Shown: piece after piece, positions 56,841 through 63,846 of the stretch
How the letters are laid out: the number at the start of each line of letters is the position of its first letter
Position numbering within the stretch: position 1 is the stretch's first letter
Source of the DNA: a virus
IMG/VR virus record: IMGVR_UViG_3300036845_000721
Span: 1-64,000 of that record
Reading direction: 5' to 3' (one strand)
Length of the DNA: 64,000 nt
Program-made: the position numbers and the translations under genes
Notes under the pieces: model-generated
What the model saw: the letters and a program-made list of their open reading frames with translations, nothing else
Told to the model about the DNA's origin: nothing
Databases searched by the model: none

Positions 56841-57112
56841 GTCACCCGCTCCCAGCCTGCTGCCGCGTAGATGCGCTGCATGATCTCGCGGGCGCCGTCC
56901 CGCTCGAAGTCCACGCCGGACGTCGCGCTGAAGACCCAGTCTTCGACGGCCTCCAGCAGGTCCGCGCGGTCACCCGGCGGCAGCGTCTCGAACGCCGCCA
57001 GCATCCGGCTGCGGCGCCGGGCTGACGCCCCCAGGTTGTCCGGGTTCATCACCAGGCAGGACAGCCGGCCGGCGTCCTTCGCCGGGGGCATGTCCGGGTA
57101 CATCATGGTCAT
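56837..57112 (-). CDS. Small protein behind a start hairpin
   Basis: 91 residues from ATG 57112 with TTCAGGAGGCAGATC. SCLVMNPDNLGASARRRSRM, then helices (LPPGDRADLLEAVEDWVFSA; REIMQRIYAAAGWERV). The hairpin at 57129-57146 lies in the 3' end of the upstream gene. Confidence 0.71.
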   Translation of the reverse strand: MTMMYPDMPPAKDAGRLSCLVMNPDNLGASARRRSRMLAAFETLPPGDRADLLEAVEDWVFSATSGVDFERDGAREIMQRIYAAAGWERVT

Positions 57113-57663
57113 GATCTGCCTCCTGAACTTTCCGGCCGACCGGAAATTCCCTCCCGGCCGCGCTGGCTTACTTCCCCGTGGGTGACCGGCTGCTGGCCGG
57201 TGAACCAGCCGAGCGGGCATGGCCGCACCAGCGGGCGCCGTCCGTCCCGCAGCACGATCACGTACGGTCCCTCGTGGGCGTGGCTGCACCGGTAGCGGTG
57301 ATGCTCTCGCGCGTGCCAGCCCGCCAGGAACTCGTTCGACCGGGGGATGCCCTGGATCAGCGCCGCATCTGCGTGCAGTTCACGGACGTGGGCGCGCAGC
57401 TCACTCAGGTCCAGCGCCCACCGGTCGATCAGCCACGGGTCACCGGGGGTGCCGGCGCCGGCCAGCAGCGGCTTCACCGTGTTCCGGCCGGCCAGCTCGG
57501 TCCCGCTGCCCTTGACCTGGATGTTCATGTCCCAGTCCACGGCGACCAGCCCGGCCGCCTCCAGGCCCTCGATCTGGCCGCGCGTCCGGTCGTTCAGCAC
57601 CAGCCCGCCAGTTATCAGCAGCCGGTTCAGCAGCCGCAGCTGGCCGGGCGTCAGCTCAGGCAT
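57109..57663 (-). CDS. Hypothetical protein with winged-helix-like N-terminus; tail encodes the start hairpin
   Basis: 184 residues from ATG 57663. PELTPGQLRLLNRLLITGGL and IEGLEAAGLVAVDWDMNIQV suggest a small winged-helix start; a longer C-terminal part has ELHADAALIQGIPRSNEFLA and HHRYRCSHAHEGPYVIVLRD. The final EGISGRPESSGGRS is the translated hairpin and start-associated element, nearly the same peptide as in the gene at 35795. Confidence 0.7.
   Translation of the reverse strand: MPELTPGQLRLLNRLLITGGLVLNDRTRGQIEGLEAAGLVAVDWDMNIQVKGSGTELAGRNTVKPLLAGAGTPGDPWLIDRWALDLSELRAHVRELHADAALIQGIPRSNEFLAGWHAREHHRYRCSHAHEGPYVIVLRDGRRPLVRPCPLGWFTGQQPVTHGEVSQRGREGISGRPESSGGRS
57129..57146 (-). promoter_or_regulatory. 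Start-associated hairpin, copy 6
   Basis: TTTCCGG-N4-CCGGAAA, followed on the minus strand by GTTCAGGAGGCAG and the start at 57112. It is inside a coding tail. Confidence 0.72.
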
Positions 57664-57976
57664 CGCTCGCCGCCTGCCTGCGGATGTCAGCCGCGTTCTT
57701 CGGGGTGCGCTGGACGATGCGCAGCCTGTACCCATACGGCGGGGTTTCCAGCTCGCGCTTGAGCGCCGCGTACTCCGCTTCCGTGGCCGGTCGCGTGCGG
57801 CTGACCACGCTGGTCGGGCTCGCCGCGCCGTGCTGGCCGACGTGCTCGTACGATTCGCACATCAGGCCGGTGTGGTCGGCGGGCTCGCACGGGAACAGCG
57901 CGATCACGCCGTCTCCGATCATTGACGTGTCCCGCCACTTGCGGAACATCACGACGGTAATCTCGTCGTCTGCCAT
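57656..57976 (-). CDS. Small protein, function unknown
   Basis: 106 residues from ATG 57976 with GATCAGGAGGCATGAC. EITVVMFRKWRDTSMIGDGV, LFPCEPADHTGLMCESYEHV with two cysteines, and a YGYRLRIVQRTPKNAADIRR tail. Small alpha/beta of unknown role. Confidence 0.7.
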   Translation of the reverse strand: MADDEITVVMFRKWRDTSMIGDGVIALFPCEPADHTGLMCESYEHVGQHGAASPTSVVSRTRPATEAEYAALKRELETPPYGYRLRIVQRTPKNAADIRRQAASDA

Positions 57977-57977
57977 G

Positions 57978-58481
57978 TCATGCCTCCTGATCGTTGTCGT
58001 GGCGGCCTTGGCCGCAGGTGGCGCACGGCCCGGCCGGCGGGATCGCGTGCGTGACGCCGGCCGGGCTGGTCCATTCGCGCCAGCCGGGCGGCAGCGCGGT
58101 GACGAAGACCGTCCCGCAGCCGCCGCACCGGATCTCCTGGCCCGGCTCCGGGTACGGCAGCTCCTCGCAGCACTCGAACACCAGGGACGGCTCGCCTGCG
58201 GGTTCCCCTTCGGTACCGGGCGGGAGCACTAGCACGGGCTCGCCGCTGGCGGTATCGATCTCGATGTCCGGGCCGCCGTCCACGTACGCGACCTGCACGC
58301 TATCGGGCAGGCCGCCGGTCTCGAAAGCAGCCCACTCGCCGGAGTAGCTGCCCGTCCCGCCGCAGGCGGCCTCGTGCACACGGTGCGCGGTGCGCAGCCA
58401 TTCCTCACGGGTCGCCGGCCTGATGGCCTTGCCGGTGTCGTAGTCGCACAGCGTGCCCCAGTCCTGAACCGGCTCGCTCAC
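57978..58481 (-). CDS. Zinc-ribbon-like hypothetical protein
   Basis: 167 residues from GTG 58481 (overlaps the upstream TGA). LVFECCEELPYPEPGQEIRC-G-G-C followed later by GPCATCGQGRHDN gives a split zinc ribbon. N-terminal helix TREEWLRTAHRVHEAACGG. No family. Confidence 0.7.
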   Translation of the reverse strand: MSEPVQDWGTLCDYDTGKAIRPATREEWLRTAHRVHEAACGGTGSYSGEWAAFETGGLPDSVQVAYVDGGPDIEIDTASGEPVLVLPPGTEGEPAGEPSLVFECCEELPYPEPGQEIRCGGCGTVFVTALPPGWREWTSPAGVTHAIPPAGPCATCGQGRHDNDQEA

Positions 58482-59224
58482 GACCGCATCTCCCCGGGCA
58501 GGTACTCGGTGACTACCGCGCCGTCCTCGGACCGGAACGCGTCCCGGGGCTGCGGCGGCATGGTCTCGAATCCGGCCCCGGCCAGCGCTATCCGCAGCCG
58601 GGCCAGCGCCAGGCCGCCGCGCGGCGCGGCGAGCACGGCCACCACCGGGACGGTGACGAGCCACGCCCCGCGGCCGTCTTCGTATGCCGTCCGGGCGCTA
58701 GGCAGGTCGTACAGGTCGAAGCCCAGGTGGATCACGCTCGCCGCGACCGCCGCGACCGCCTCCAGCCCGTTAACGGCGGCCTGCCGGGCGGTCACCCGGG
58801 CCAGCACGTTCCAGGCCCGTTCCTCGTCATCGCTGTCGTCGTCGCGCTGGTACCAGTCCAGCAGCTCGTTGGCGGCGTCCACCGCGTCGCGGAGGATGAC
58901 GGCCGGGTCGTACAGGCCGCCTTCCTCGTCCGGCTCGGGCAGCCGGTCCAGGTATTCGACCGACTGGACCTGGCCGCCCAGCCAGGGCGCGCCAGGGTGG
59001 TCCTCGTCCGGCGGGCGGATGATGACCCGCCAGGCATCGATCTCGCCGTCGCCGTTGGCGAGCGAATCGACCGCCATCTCGCACGGTCCGGTGATCAGCG
59101 GCTCGCCCTCGCCGGGATGGATGGCCGCGTCCAGGGCCATCATCGCGTCATGGTCGGTCTCCACCGGGTGGCAGGCCGCCAGCTCCGGCAGCCGGGATTC
59201 GTCCAGCGTGAATCGCTGTGTCAT
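58478..59224 (-). CDS. Hypothetical acidic protein
   Basis: 248 residues from ATG 59224 with GATCAGGAGACAGGACC upstream. Repeated acidic loops (RPPDEDHPGAPWLGG; DRLPEPDEEGGLYDPAVILR; YQRDDDSDDEERAWNVLARV) and a C-terminal helical half. No domain recognised. Confidence 0.72.
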   Translation of the reverse strand: MTQRFTLDESRLPELAACHPVETDHDAMMALDAAIHPGEGEPLITGPCEMAVDSLANGDGEIDAWRVIIRPPDEDHPGAPWLGGQVQSVEYLDRLPEPDEEGGLYDPAVILRDAVDAANELLDWYQRDDDSDDEERAWNVLARVTARQAAVNGLEAVAAVAASVIHLGFDLYDLPSARTAYEDGRGAWLVTVPVVAVLAAPRGGLALARLRIALAGAGFETMPPQPRDAFRSEDGAVVTEYLPGEMRS

Positions 59225-59421
59225 GGTCCTGTCTCCTGATCTGTCTGCCGTCGTTTTACTGTTATTGCCGGGTAAGTCCGGGCCGGGAAGAACCAGCGGA
59301 TAACCCGCTGGTACTGCGGGCACTCGCATTTCGAGCAGTCCTCGCCCAGCCGGTGGTGCTGGTGCGCCTCGTACGCGTGACCGCAGCGGCAGGCCGGTTT
59401 CGGCTTCATAGCCTTTGCCAT
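59221..59421 (-). CDS. Small zinc-ribbon protein of the CxCGHxYxxH type
   Basis: 66 residues from ATG 59421 (a closer in-frame ATG at 59409 is also possible). CRCGHAYEAHQHHRLGEDCS then KCECPQYQRV is the small phage zinc ribbon that recurs in actinophage early genes. Basic tail ending TVKRRQTDQETGP, partly translated start element. Confidence 0.7.
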   Translation of the reverse strand: MAKAMKPKPACRCGHAYEAHQHHRLGEDCSKCECPQYQRVIRWFFPARTYPAITVKRRQTDQETGP

Positions 59422-59434
59422 ACCCGGCCATGCT

Positions 59435-59674
59435 CTAACTCGCCAGCCCTTCGACCGCCCGGCGGTAATCGCCGTAGATACCCTCGGCAGCCGCTCGCGC
59501 GGCGTCCTGGCTGTCATGCGGCTCGTCGGCGGTCAGGTAGCCGGGAACCCGGACCTCCAGCACCACCCCCGCCGGGCCGTCCGCGCGGCGGATGCGGAAC
59601 CAGCCCCGCTCCAGCCGGGTCACCGCTACCGGCACGCCGCGCTCGGTCACCCGGCCGTCCAGCGGCGCGCTCAT
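59435..59674 (-). CDS. Small protein, function unknown
   Basis: 79 residues from ATG 59674 (ATGA overlap). TRLERGWFRIRRADGPAGVV, EVRVPGYLTADEPHDSQDAA and a terminal helix. Beta then alpha; no motif. Confidence 0.67.
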   Translation of the reverse strand: MSAPLDGRVTERGVPVAVTRLERGWFRIRRADGPAGVVLEVRVPGYLTADEPHDSQDAARAAAEGIYGDYRRAVEGLAS

Positions 59675-60627
59675 TCCCCGTCACGGCGGAACTGCGCCCA
59701 CCCGCCCGCGTAGTGCAGCTCGATGCCCGCGGCCACCTGCGCGTCGGTCAGGTCCGCGACATCCTCCGCCTCATAGAGGTCGGCCCACTCGCAGTCCGCG
59801 ATCCAGCTCCGCGCCGCGCTCAGCACCGCCGGCGGGACGCGCCGGACCCGGGACAGCGGCCGGGCGATGCCGGGCAGGCCCGGGCCGTTCGCGGTCAGCA
59901 CGGAGGCGACGACGGCATCGCTGCCCGGGTCCTCGTCCAGGTAGCTGGCGAAGACGCACAGATGCTGCCTGCCGTCCGGGTCCGCGCACTCGATGACCTG
60001 GCCCGGCTCGAACACGGGCACGACCCGTGCCCGGTCCTGCACGAACGCCTCGCCCGCGCTGCGGTCGCCGGCCACCGCCAGCCAGATGCCGAGGGTGCCG
60101 TAGTCGCCGACGACCTCCATGAGATCGCCGTCGTACCGGACCAGCTCGCCCGGCTCGTACTCAACGCCGGCCAGCGGCAGCAGCCTGTCTCCCCCCTCGT
60201 CGTGGAATGCCCGGACCTCACTGTCGATGCTCTCGGCGGCCGGGCCGTGCTCGCCGGAGATCCACGCGGACGGGAACTCGCCGCGCTCGGCCATCCAGCG
60301 GGCCGCCTCGTAGATCGCCACCTGCCGGTCCGGGTAGGCGTGCCGGGTCTCGGCCGCCCACGACAGCCAGTACTTGCCCCGGTACAGGTTCACGTACAGG
60401 TCGTTCTCGTCCGGTCGCTCGTCCCAGTCGTCCGCGACCTTGCCGGCCTGCCCGGTTGCCGTGGCCAGCGCCCCGGTCAGCCGGTCCGCGTCGTCGGCGG
60501 TGCGCCCGCACCGGACCCGCACGGTGCCGTCATCGGTCTTGATGATCAGCGTGACGTCGCCGTCCTCGTCCTCGGTGCGCCAGGCCTGGATGTCCAGTGT
60601 CTCCAGGGCGTTCAGCTCGATATTCAT
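59671..60627 (-). CDS. Hypothetical protein behind a start hairpin
   Basis: 318 residues from ATG 60627 with GATCAGGAGATCTGAC and the hairpin at 60656-60671. N-terminal beta domain (NIELNALETLDIQAWRTEDE; VTLIIKTDDGTVRVRCGRTA), then DLYVNLYRGKYWLSWAAETR, and GELVRYDGDLMEVVGDYGTL; helical C-terminus. No recognised family. Confidence 0.72.
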   Translation of the reverse strand: MNIELNALETLDIQAWRTEDEDGDVTLIIKTDDGTVRVRCGRTADDADRLTGALATATGQAGKVADDWDERPDENDLYVNLYRGKYWLSWAAETRHAYPDRQVAIYEAARWMAERGEFPSAWISGEHGPAAESIDSEVRAFHDEGGDRLLPLAGVEYEPGELVRYDGDLMEVVGDYGTLGIWLAVAGDRSAGEAFVQDRARVVPVFEPGQVIECADPDGRQHLCVFASYLDEDPGSDAVVASVLTANGPGLPGIARPLSRVRRVPPAVLSAARSWIADCEWADLYEAEDVADLTDAQVAAGIELHYAGGWAQFRRDGE

Positions 60628-60655
60628 GTCAGATCTCCTGATCGTGGATCGGATT

Positions 60656-60671
60656 TTCCGGTCGCCCGGAA
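60656..60671 (-). promoter_or_regulatory. Start-associated hairpin, copy 7
   Basis: TTCCGG-N4-CCGGAA, followed on the minus strand by AAATCCGATCCACGATCAGGAGATC and ATG 60627. Confidence 0.72.
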
Positions 60672-60678
60672 TGTTCGG

Positions 60679-60783
60679 TTACGGCTGCGCCCGCCACGCC
60701 AGCACTGCCGCGACGATGACGACGAGGACGACGATCCCGGCTGCGGTCAGGCCCTCGCCCAGCCCTGTGACCCAGCCGGGCAT
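60679..60783 (-). CDS. Single-span membrane micro-protein (34 residues)
   Basis: ATG 60783 in a TGATG overlap with the upstream stop. PGWVTGLGEGLTAAGI followed by a membrane span (VVLVVIVAAVLAW) and RAQP. Supported by overlap geometry and hydrophobicity; holin-like or membrane-regulatory peptide is possible. Confidence 0.58.
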   Translation of the reverse strand: MPGWVTGLGEGLTAAGIVVLVVIVAAVLAWRAQP

Positions 60784-61286
60784 CACCGGGACCGCCTTTG
60801 CACGGAACTGAGGAACACCGGCACGCGCCGGCCGCTCCGGGACAGCACGACGACATCCCCGCTCCGCTGCGGGTCGTCCGGGTTGTCCACCGGGCCTTCG
60901 TAGGTGCCGTTGAACCAGCGCAGTCTGCCCAGCTCCCGGAATTGCACTGGCTCGCCCGGGGTCAGCGGGACCAGCCGGTTCTCCAGCTTGCGGAAGATGT
61001 CGTCATCCCCCCGGCTGAACCTGGCGTACTCCTCGCGGATCTCAGCTAGGATCTCCGAGATGGCCTCGGGGGCCATGCCCGGCGGGTTCGCGCGGACCGC
61101 GTCCGCCAGCTTCCGCAGCGCGATCAGCTCGCGCAGGTTGGCGGCCGGCGTGCTGCCCGCGCCGTAGTTCACCGCCGAGACGTGCAGGAAAGCGGTGTCC
61201 CTGCGGTTCCGGTCGGCGACCGCCAGCGCGTCAACGGCGGCCAGCGCCCCGGCTACGGTGATGGTGGTCTCGGTCTCCATGGTCAT
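60783..61286 (-). CDS. Hypothetical protein
   Basis: 167 residues from ATG 61286 (GGAGG upstream). Helical (TITVAGALAAVDALAVADRN; NLRELIALRKLADAVRANPP; ILAEIREEYARFSRGDDDIF), then a beta end (RELGRLRWFNGTYEGPVDNP; DVVVLSRSGRRVPVFLSSVQ). No motif. Confidence 0.71.
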   Translation of the reverse strand: MTMETETTITVAGALAAVDALAVADRNRRDTAFLHVSAVNYGAGSTPAANLRELIALRKLADAVRANPPGMAPEAISEILAEIREEYARFSRGDDDIFRKLENRLVPLTPGEPVQFRELGRLRWFNGTYEGPVDNPDDPQRSGDVVVLSRSGRRVPVFLSSVQRRSR

Positions 61287-61873
61287 GCCTCCATTCGCCC
61301 GGTGCCCTGCAGCACCCGGATAACGTCTTGCCGCTGCTCCATCGCTTCCTGCCAGCCGCTGCTCGGGTAGCGCCCGGACAGGATGGCCGCGATGGCGTCC
61401 AGCGCCCCGGACTCCGGCGTGGTGCGCTTCTCGGCCGCGTTCAGCTTGGCCGCCGCGCGCTGGGCTGAGCTGTAGCTGGCGTAGCGGACCAGGGTGTCGG
61501 CCGCGCTGAGGTAGTACCGGTCCCGGACCGGAACCCGGTCGCTCTCCGCGCCAGCCCCCCGGATCAGGAACCAGTGCCGCTTGCCCGCGCCGTTGCTGGC
61601 CGGCTGCCAGGGCGGCAGCGCGAGGCCGTTGTCTTCGCCGAGGAAGGCCAGGATCTCGCGGGCGAACCGGGCCAGGTCGCCGGCGGATGGCCGGATGCTG
61701 ACGTAGCTGCCGCTCCCCGGCTTCTCCGCGTGCAGGCCGGGGCTGTCAGGCGTCCCCTCCAGGTACAGGTACGCACCCGTGCGGAGGCTGTCCCAGGCGG
61801 TATGGCCCCAGAGTCTCGCGTGGCCGTGGGCTGGCAGCTCCGGCAGCCCGGTGTCGGCAGTGGTCTCGGTCAT
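61283..61873 (-). CDS. Hypothetical protein
   Basis: 196 residues from ATG 61873 with GACAGGAGACAGTAC upstream. TAWDSLRTGAYLYLEGTPDS, SYVSIRPSAGDLARFAREIL, RYYLSAADTLVRYASYSSAQ and a C-terminal helical part. No domain. Confidence 0.7.
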   Translation of the reverse strand: MTETTADTGLPELPAHGHARLWGHTAWDSLRTGAYLYLEGTPDSPGLHAEKPGSGSYVSIRPSAGDLARFAREILAFLGEDNGLALPPWQPASNGAGKRHWFLIRGAGAESDRVPVRDRYYLSAADTLVRYASYSSAQRAAAKLNAAEKRTTPESGALDAIAAILSGRYPSSGWQEAMEQRQDVIRVLQGTGRMEA

Positions 61874-62205
61874 GTACTGTCTCCTGTCTTCGTTCCGAAC
61901 ACGTCCGCCTCGGTGAGAGGTGCGGCGCTGGTGATGCCGGCGTTCGCCAGCTTGCGGGCCAGCCCCAGCACGGAGCTGCGCTCGCCCAGCGTGTACTCGC
62001 CCTCGCTGGCGATGTCGGCGCGCATGCCGACCGCCAGCCCGATCGGGTACGCGGCGGCCGGCGGGATGACCAGCACCCCGTCTTCGACCCGGGCGCCGGC
62101 CTCCGCCGCCGCGGCCATGCTCTCGCTGCCGCTGGCGATCAGGTCGGCCAGCCATTCCGCCTGGCGCGGCGTGACCGGGATGCGGATATCGGTTTTGTCT
62201 GTCAT
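61870..62205 (-). CDS. Small protein, function unknown
   Basis: 111 residues from ATG 62205 (GGAGGCAGCTGACA upstream). RIPVTPRQAEWLADLIASGS, then a beta strand DGVLVIPPAAAYPIGLAVGM and helices. Ends KTGDST, translated start element of the next gene. Confidence 0.68.
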   Translation of the reverse strand: MTDKTDIRIPVTPRQAEWLADLIASGSESMAAAAEAGARVEDGVLVIPPAAAYPIGLAVGMRADIASEGEYTLGERSSVLGLARKLANAGITSAAPLTEADVFGTKTGDST

Positions 62206-62207
62206 TG

Positions 62208-62492
62208 TCAGCTGCCTCCGGTCAGGCCGCGCTGGATCGCGTCCATGATCGCGGACGCGGCCTCGCGGCAGCCGATTGTCTGGGCGTAGTCGGACTGCAG
62301 GTTCCACTCGTGGATCACGCTGATCACTTCGATCAGGGCGGTGGCGAACGCGGCCACGGTCGGGTCGGCGGCTGCGCGGGCATGGGCCAGGGCCGCGCTC
62401 AGCTGCCCTTCCACGTCCGCCGGGCCGGGGAACAGCGCCCGCAGCTTGCTGGCGGCGGCGGCGAAGTCCGGGTCCGGGGGTGTGCTGCTCAT
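62208..62492 (-). CDS. Small helical protein, function unknown
   Basis: 94 residues from ATG 62492 with CAGGAGGACAACGCG upstream. Ala-rich helices (FAAAASKLRALFPGPADVEG; ALIEVISVIHEWNLQSDYAQ). Two bases from the next gene. No motif. Confidence 0.68.
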   Translation of the reverse strand: MSSTPPDPDFAAAASKLRALFPGPADVEGQLSAALAHARAAADPTVAAFATALIEVISVIHEWNLQSDYAQTIGCREAASAIMDAIQRGLTGGS

Positions 62493-62537
62493 CGCGTTGT
62501 CCTCCTGTGTTCTCGGGTGCCGAGTGCAGAATTGCAC

Positions 62538-62996
62538 TCAGGCGGCCAGCAGGGCCGGCGTCTTGCGCTTGCGCCGGTACCGTTTCGGGATGATCGACAG
62601 CCCGGTCCGAGTGCCGGGATTGCAGCGCGGGCACAGCTTCGGTCCGTAGTTCCGGTCCTTGAGCGCCTTCTCGTGCTCCTCGGTGGCGCTCGCCCAGATC
62701 CGGACGATGGTGAACTCGGTGCCCGCCCCGGTGACCACGGCCAGCAGCCGCGCGCCGCGCCCGGCCCGGTGCTGCCTGATCCGGTCCGCGACCCCGGCCG
62801 CCTGCTCGCCGGTCAGGTACCGGCAGGTGATCCGGGTCTGCATCGCGGCCCGGACCTCGGCCATGATCTCCGGGACGGCGAGCGCCGGGTCATCGGGGTA
62901 GGCGAAGCCGAGGTAATGCCGGGCGTGCTGGTAGGGATTGTCCGCCCAGCACACCAGGTACAGCGCGCCGCGCCGCCGGTACCGGCGCCGGCTCAC
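62538..62996 (-). CDS. GIY-YIG-like nuclease-fold protein
   Basis: 152 residues from GTG 62996 (overlaps the upstream TGA). ALYLVCWADNPYQHARHYLG has the spacing of GIY...YIG strands; RIRQHRAGRGARLLAVVTGA and LKDRNYGPKLCPRCNPG match the actinobacterial form ending in a CPxC knuckle. Basic tail KRYRRKRK. Possibly inactive or a DNA-repair nuclease. Confidence 0.65.
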   Translation of the reverse strand: MSRRRYRRRGALYLVCWADNPYQHARHYLGFAYPDDPALAVPEIMAEVRAAMQTRITCRYLTGEQAAGVADRIRQHRAGRGARLLAVVTGAGTEFTIVRIWASATEEHEKALKDRNYGPKLCPRCNPGTRTGLSIIPKRYRRKRKTPALLAA

Positions 62997-63433
62997 GCGT
63001 CCCGCTCCGGATCGTGCAGCCCCGGCCACATGCTGCCGCGCGGCGGCGCCTGCGGGCAGGCCAGCCGGTCGATCTCGTCCCGGCCGTCGTCACGCGGCGG
63101 CCGTGCCCAGGCATCGCTCTGATCGGCCCACAGCCCGTCAGCGCCCTGCTCGATGTCTGCCCGGCAGTACCGGCACCTGCGCACCAGGGCATCGGTCCCG
63201 GCGTGCATGCCCGGGGCCAGGTCGCGGATTACTCGGCCGTCGCCCGCGTTCCGCCAGTAGTAGCCGTTCTCGTCCGGGCTGCGCGTCTCGTCATCGGCCG
63301 AGATGCTGACACGGGTCACCTGCCGGCCCAGCCGGTCGGTCAGGCCGATGACGACGTTGACGATGCAGCCGGGCAGCTCGATGTGCAGCCGGTCCCCGCT
63401 GCGGTTGCGCTCGCCGAACACGATGGTTTTCAC
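62993..63433 (-). CDS. Hypothetical protein with zinc knuckle
   Basis: 146 residues from GTG 63433 with two tandem start elements upstream (GATCAGGAGACAGGAGACAG). Beta-rich (KTIVFGERNRSGDRLHIELP; CIVNVVIGLTDRLGRQVTRV), then RRCRYCRADIEQGADGLWAD, a CxxC site. No family. Confidence 0.7.
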   Translation of the reverse strand: MKTIVFGERNRSGDRLHIELPGCIVNVVIGLTDRLGRQVTRVSISADDETRSPDENGYYWRNAGDGRVIRDLAPGMHAGTDALVRRCRYCRADIEQGADGLWADQSDAWARPPRDDGRDEIDRLACPQAPPRGSMWPGLHDPERDA

Positions 63434-63846
63434 GGTCTGTCTCCTGTCTCCTGATCTTTCCGGGCCGCCCGCCGCCGGGTGTAGTCCTGCACGATGCCCA
63501 GGAACACGCGGTCCTTGAACAGCTCGCCGGCGGGCAGCTGCGAGTAGTCGTCCACCAGGCACGGGTGCGTCTTCCTCACGGGGTCCTTGACGTCGCCCCG
63601 CTTCCAGCCGTCCTTGCGCTTGGCAGCCGCCCAGCGCTGCCACAGCTGTTCCGCCGTGACGCCCGCCAGGACCGCGAGCACGCTGTCCCGGGTGGACTCC
63701 GCCATCCACCCGGGCGCGTCTTCCAGGCGCGGTGTCGGAGCCTCCGGCGGGCTGCCGGTACCGAGCTGGAGCCACCAGATCGCGCTGTTGCACGCGGCGA
63801 CCAGTTCCTCTAGCTCAGCGTCGCTTAGTCCCGGCACGGCGGTCAC
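63430..63846 (-). CDS. RyR-domain protein
   Basis: 138 residues from GTG 63846. The core AEQLWQRWAAAKRKDGWKRG followed by DPVRKTHPCLVDDYSQLPAG and ELFKDRVFLGIVQDY matches the RyR repeat domain first known from ryanodine receptors (W..K...GW..G...D...K.HP.L..Y..L). In phages and bacteria its ligand is unknown, perhaps nucleotide-related. Tail KDQETGDRP is translated start element. Confidence 0.75.
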   Translation of the reverse strand: MTAVPGLSDAELEELVAACNSAIWWLQLGTGSPPEAPTPRLEDAPGWMAESTRDSVLAVLAGVTAEQLWQRWAAAKRKDGWKRGDVKDPVRKTHPCLVDDYSQLPAGELFKDRVFLGIVQDYTRRRAARKDQETGDRP

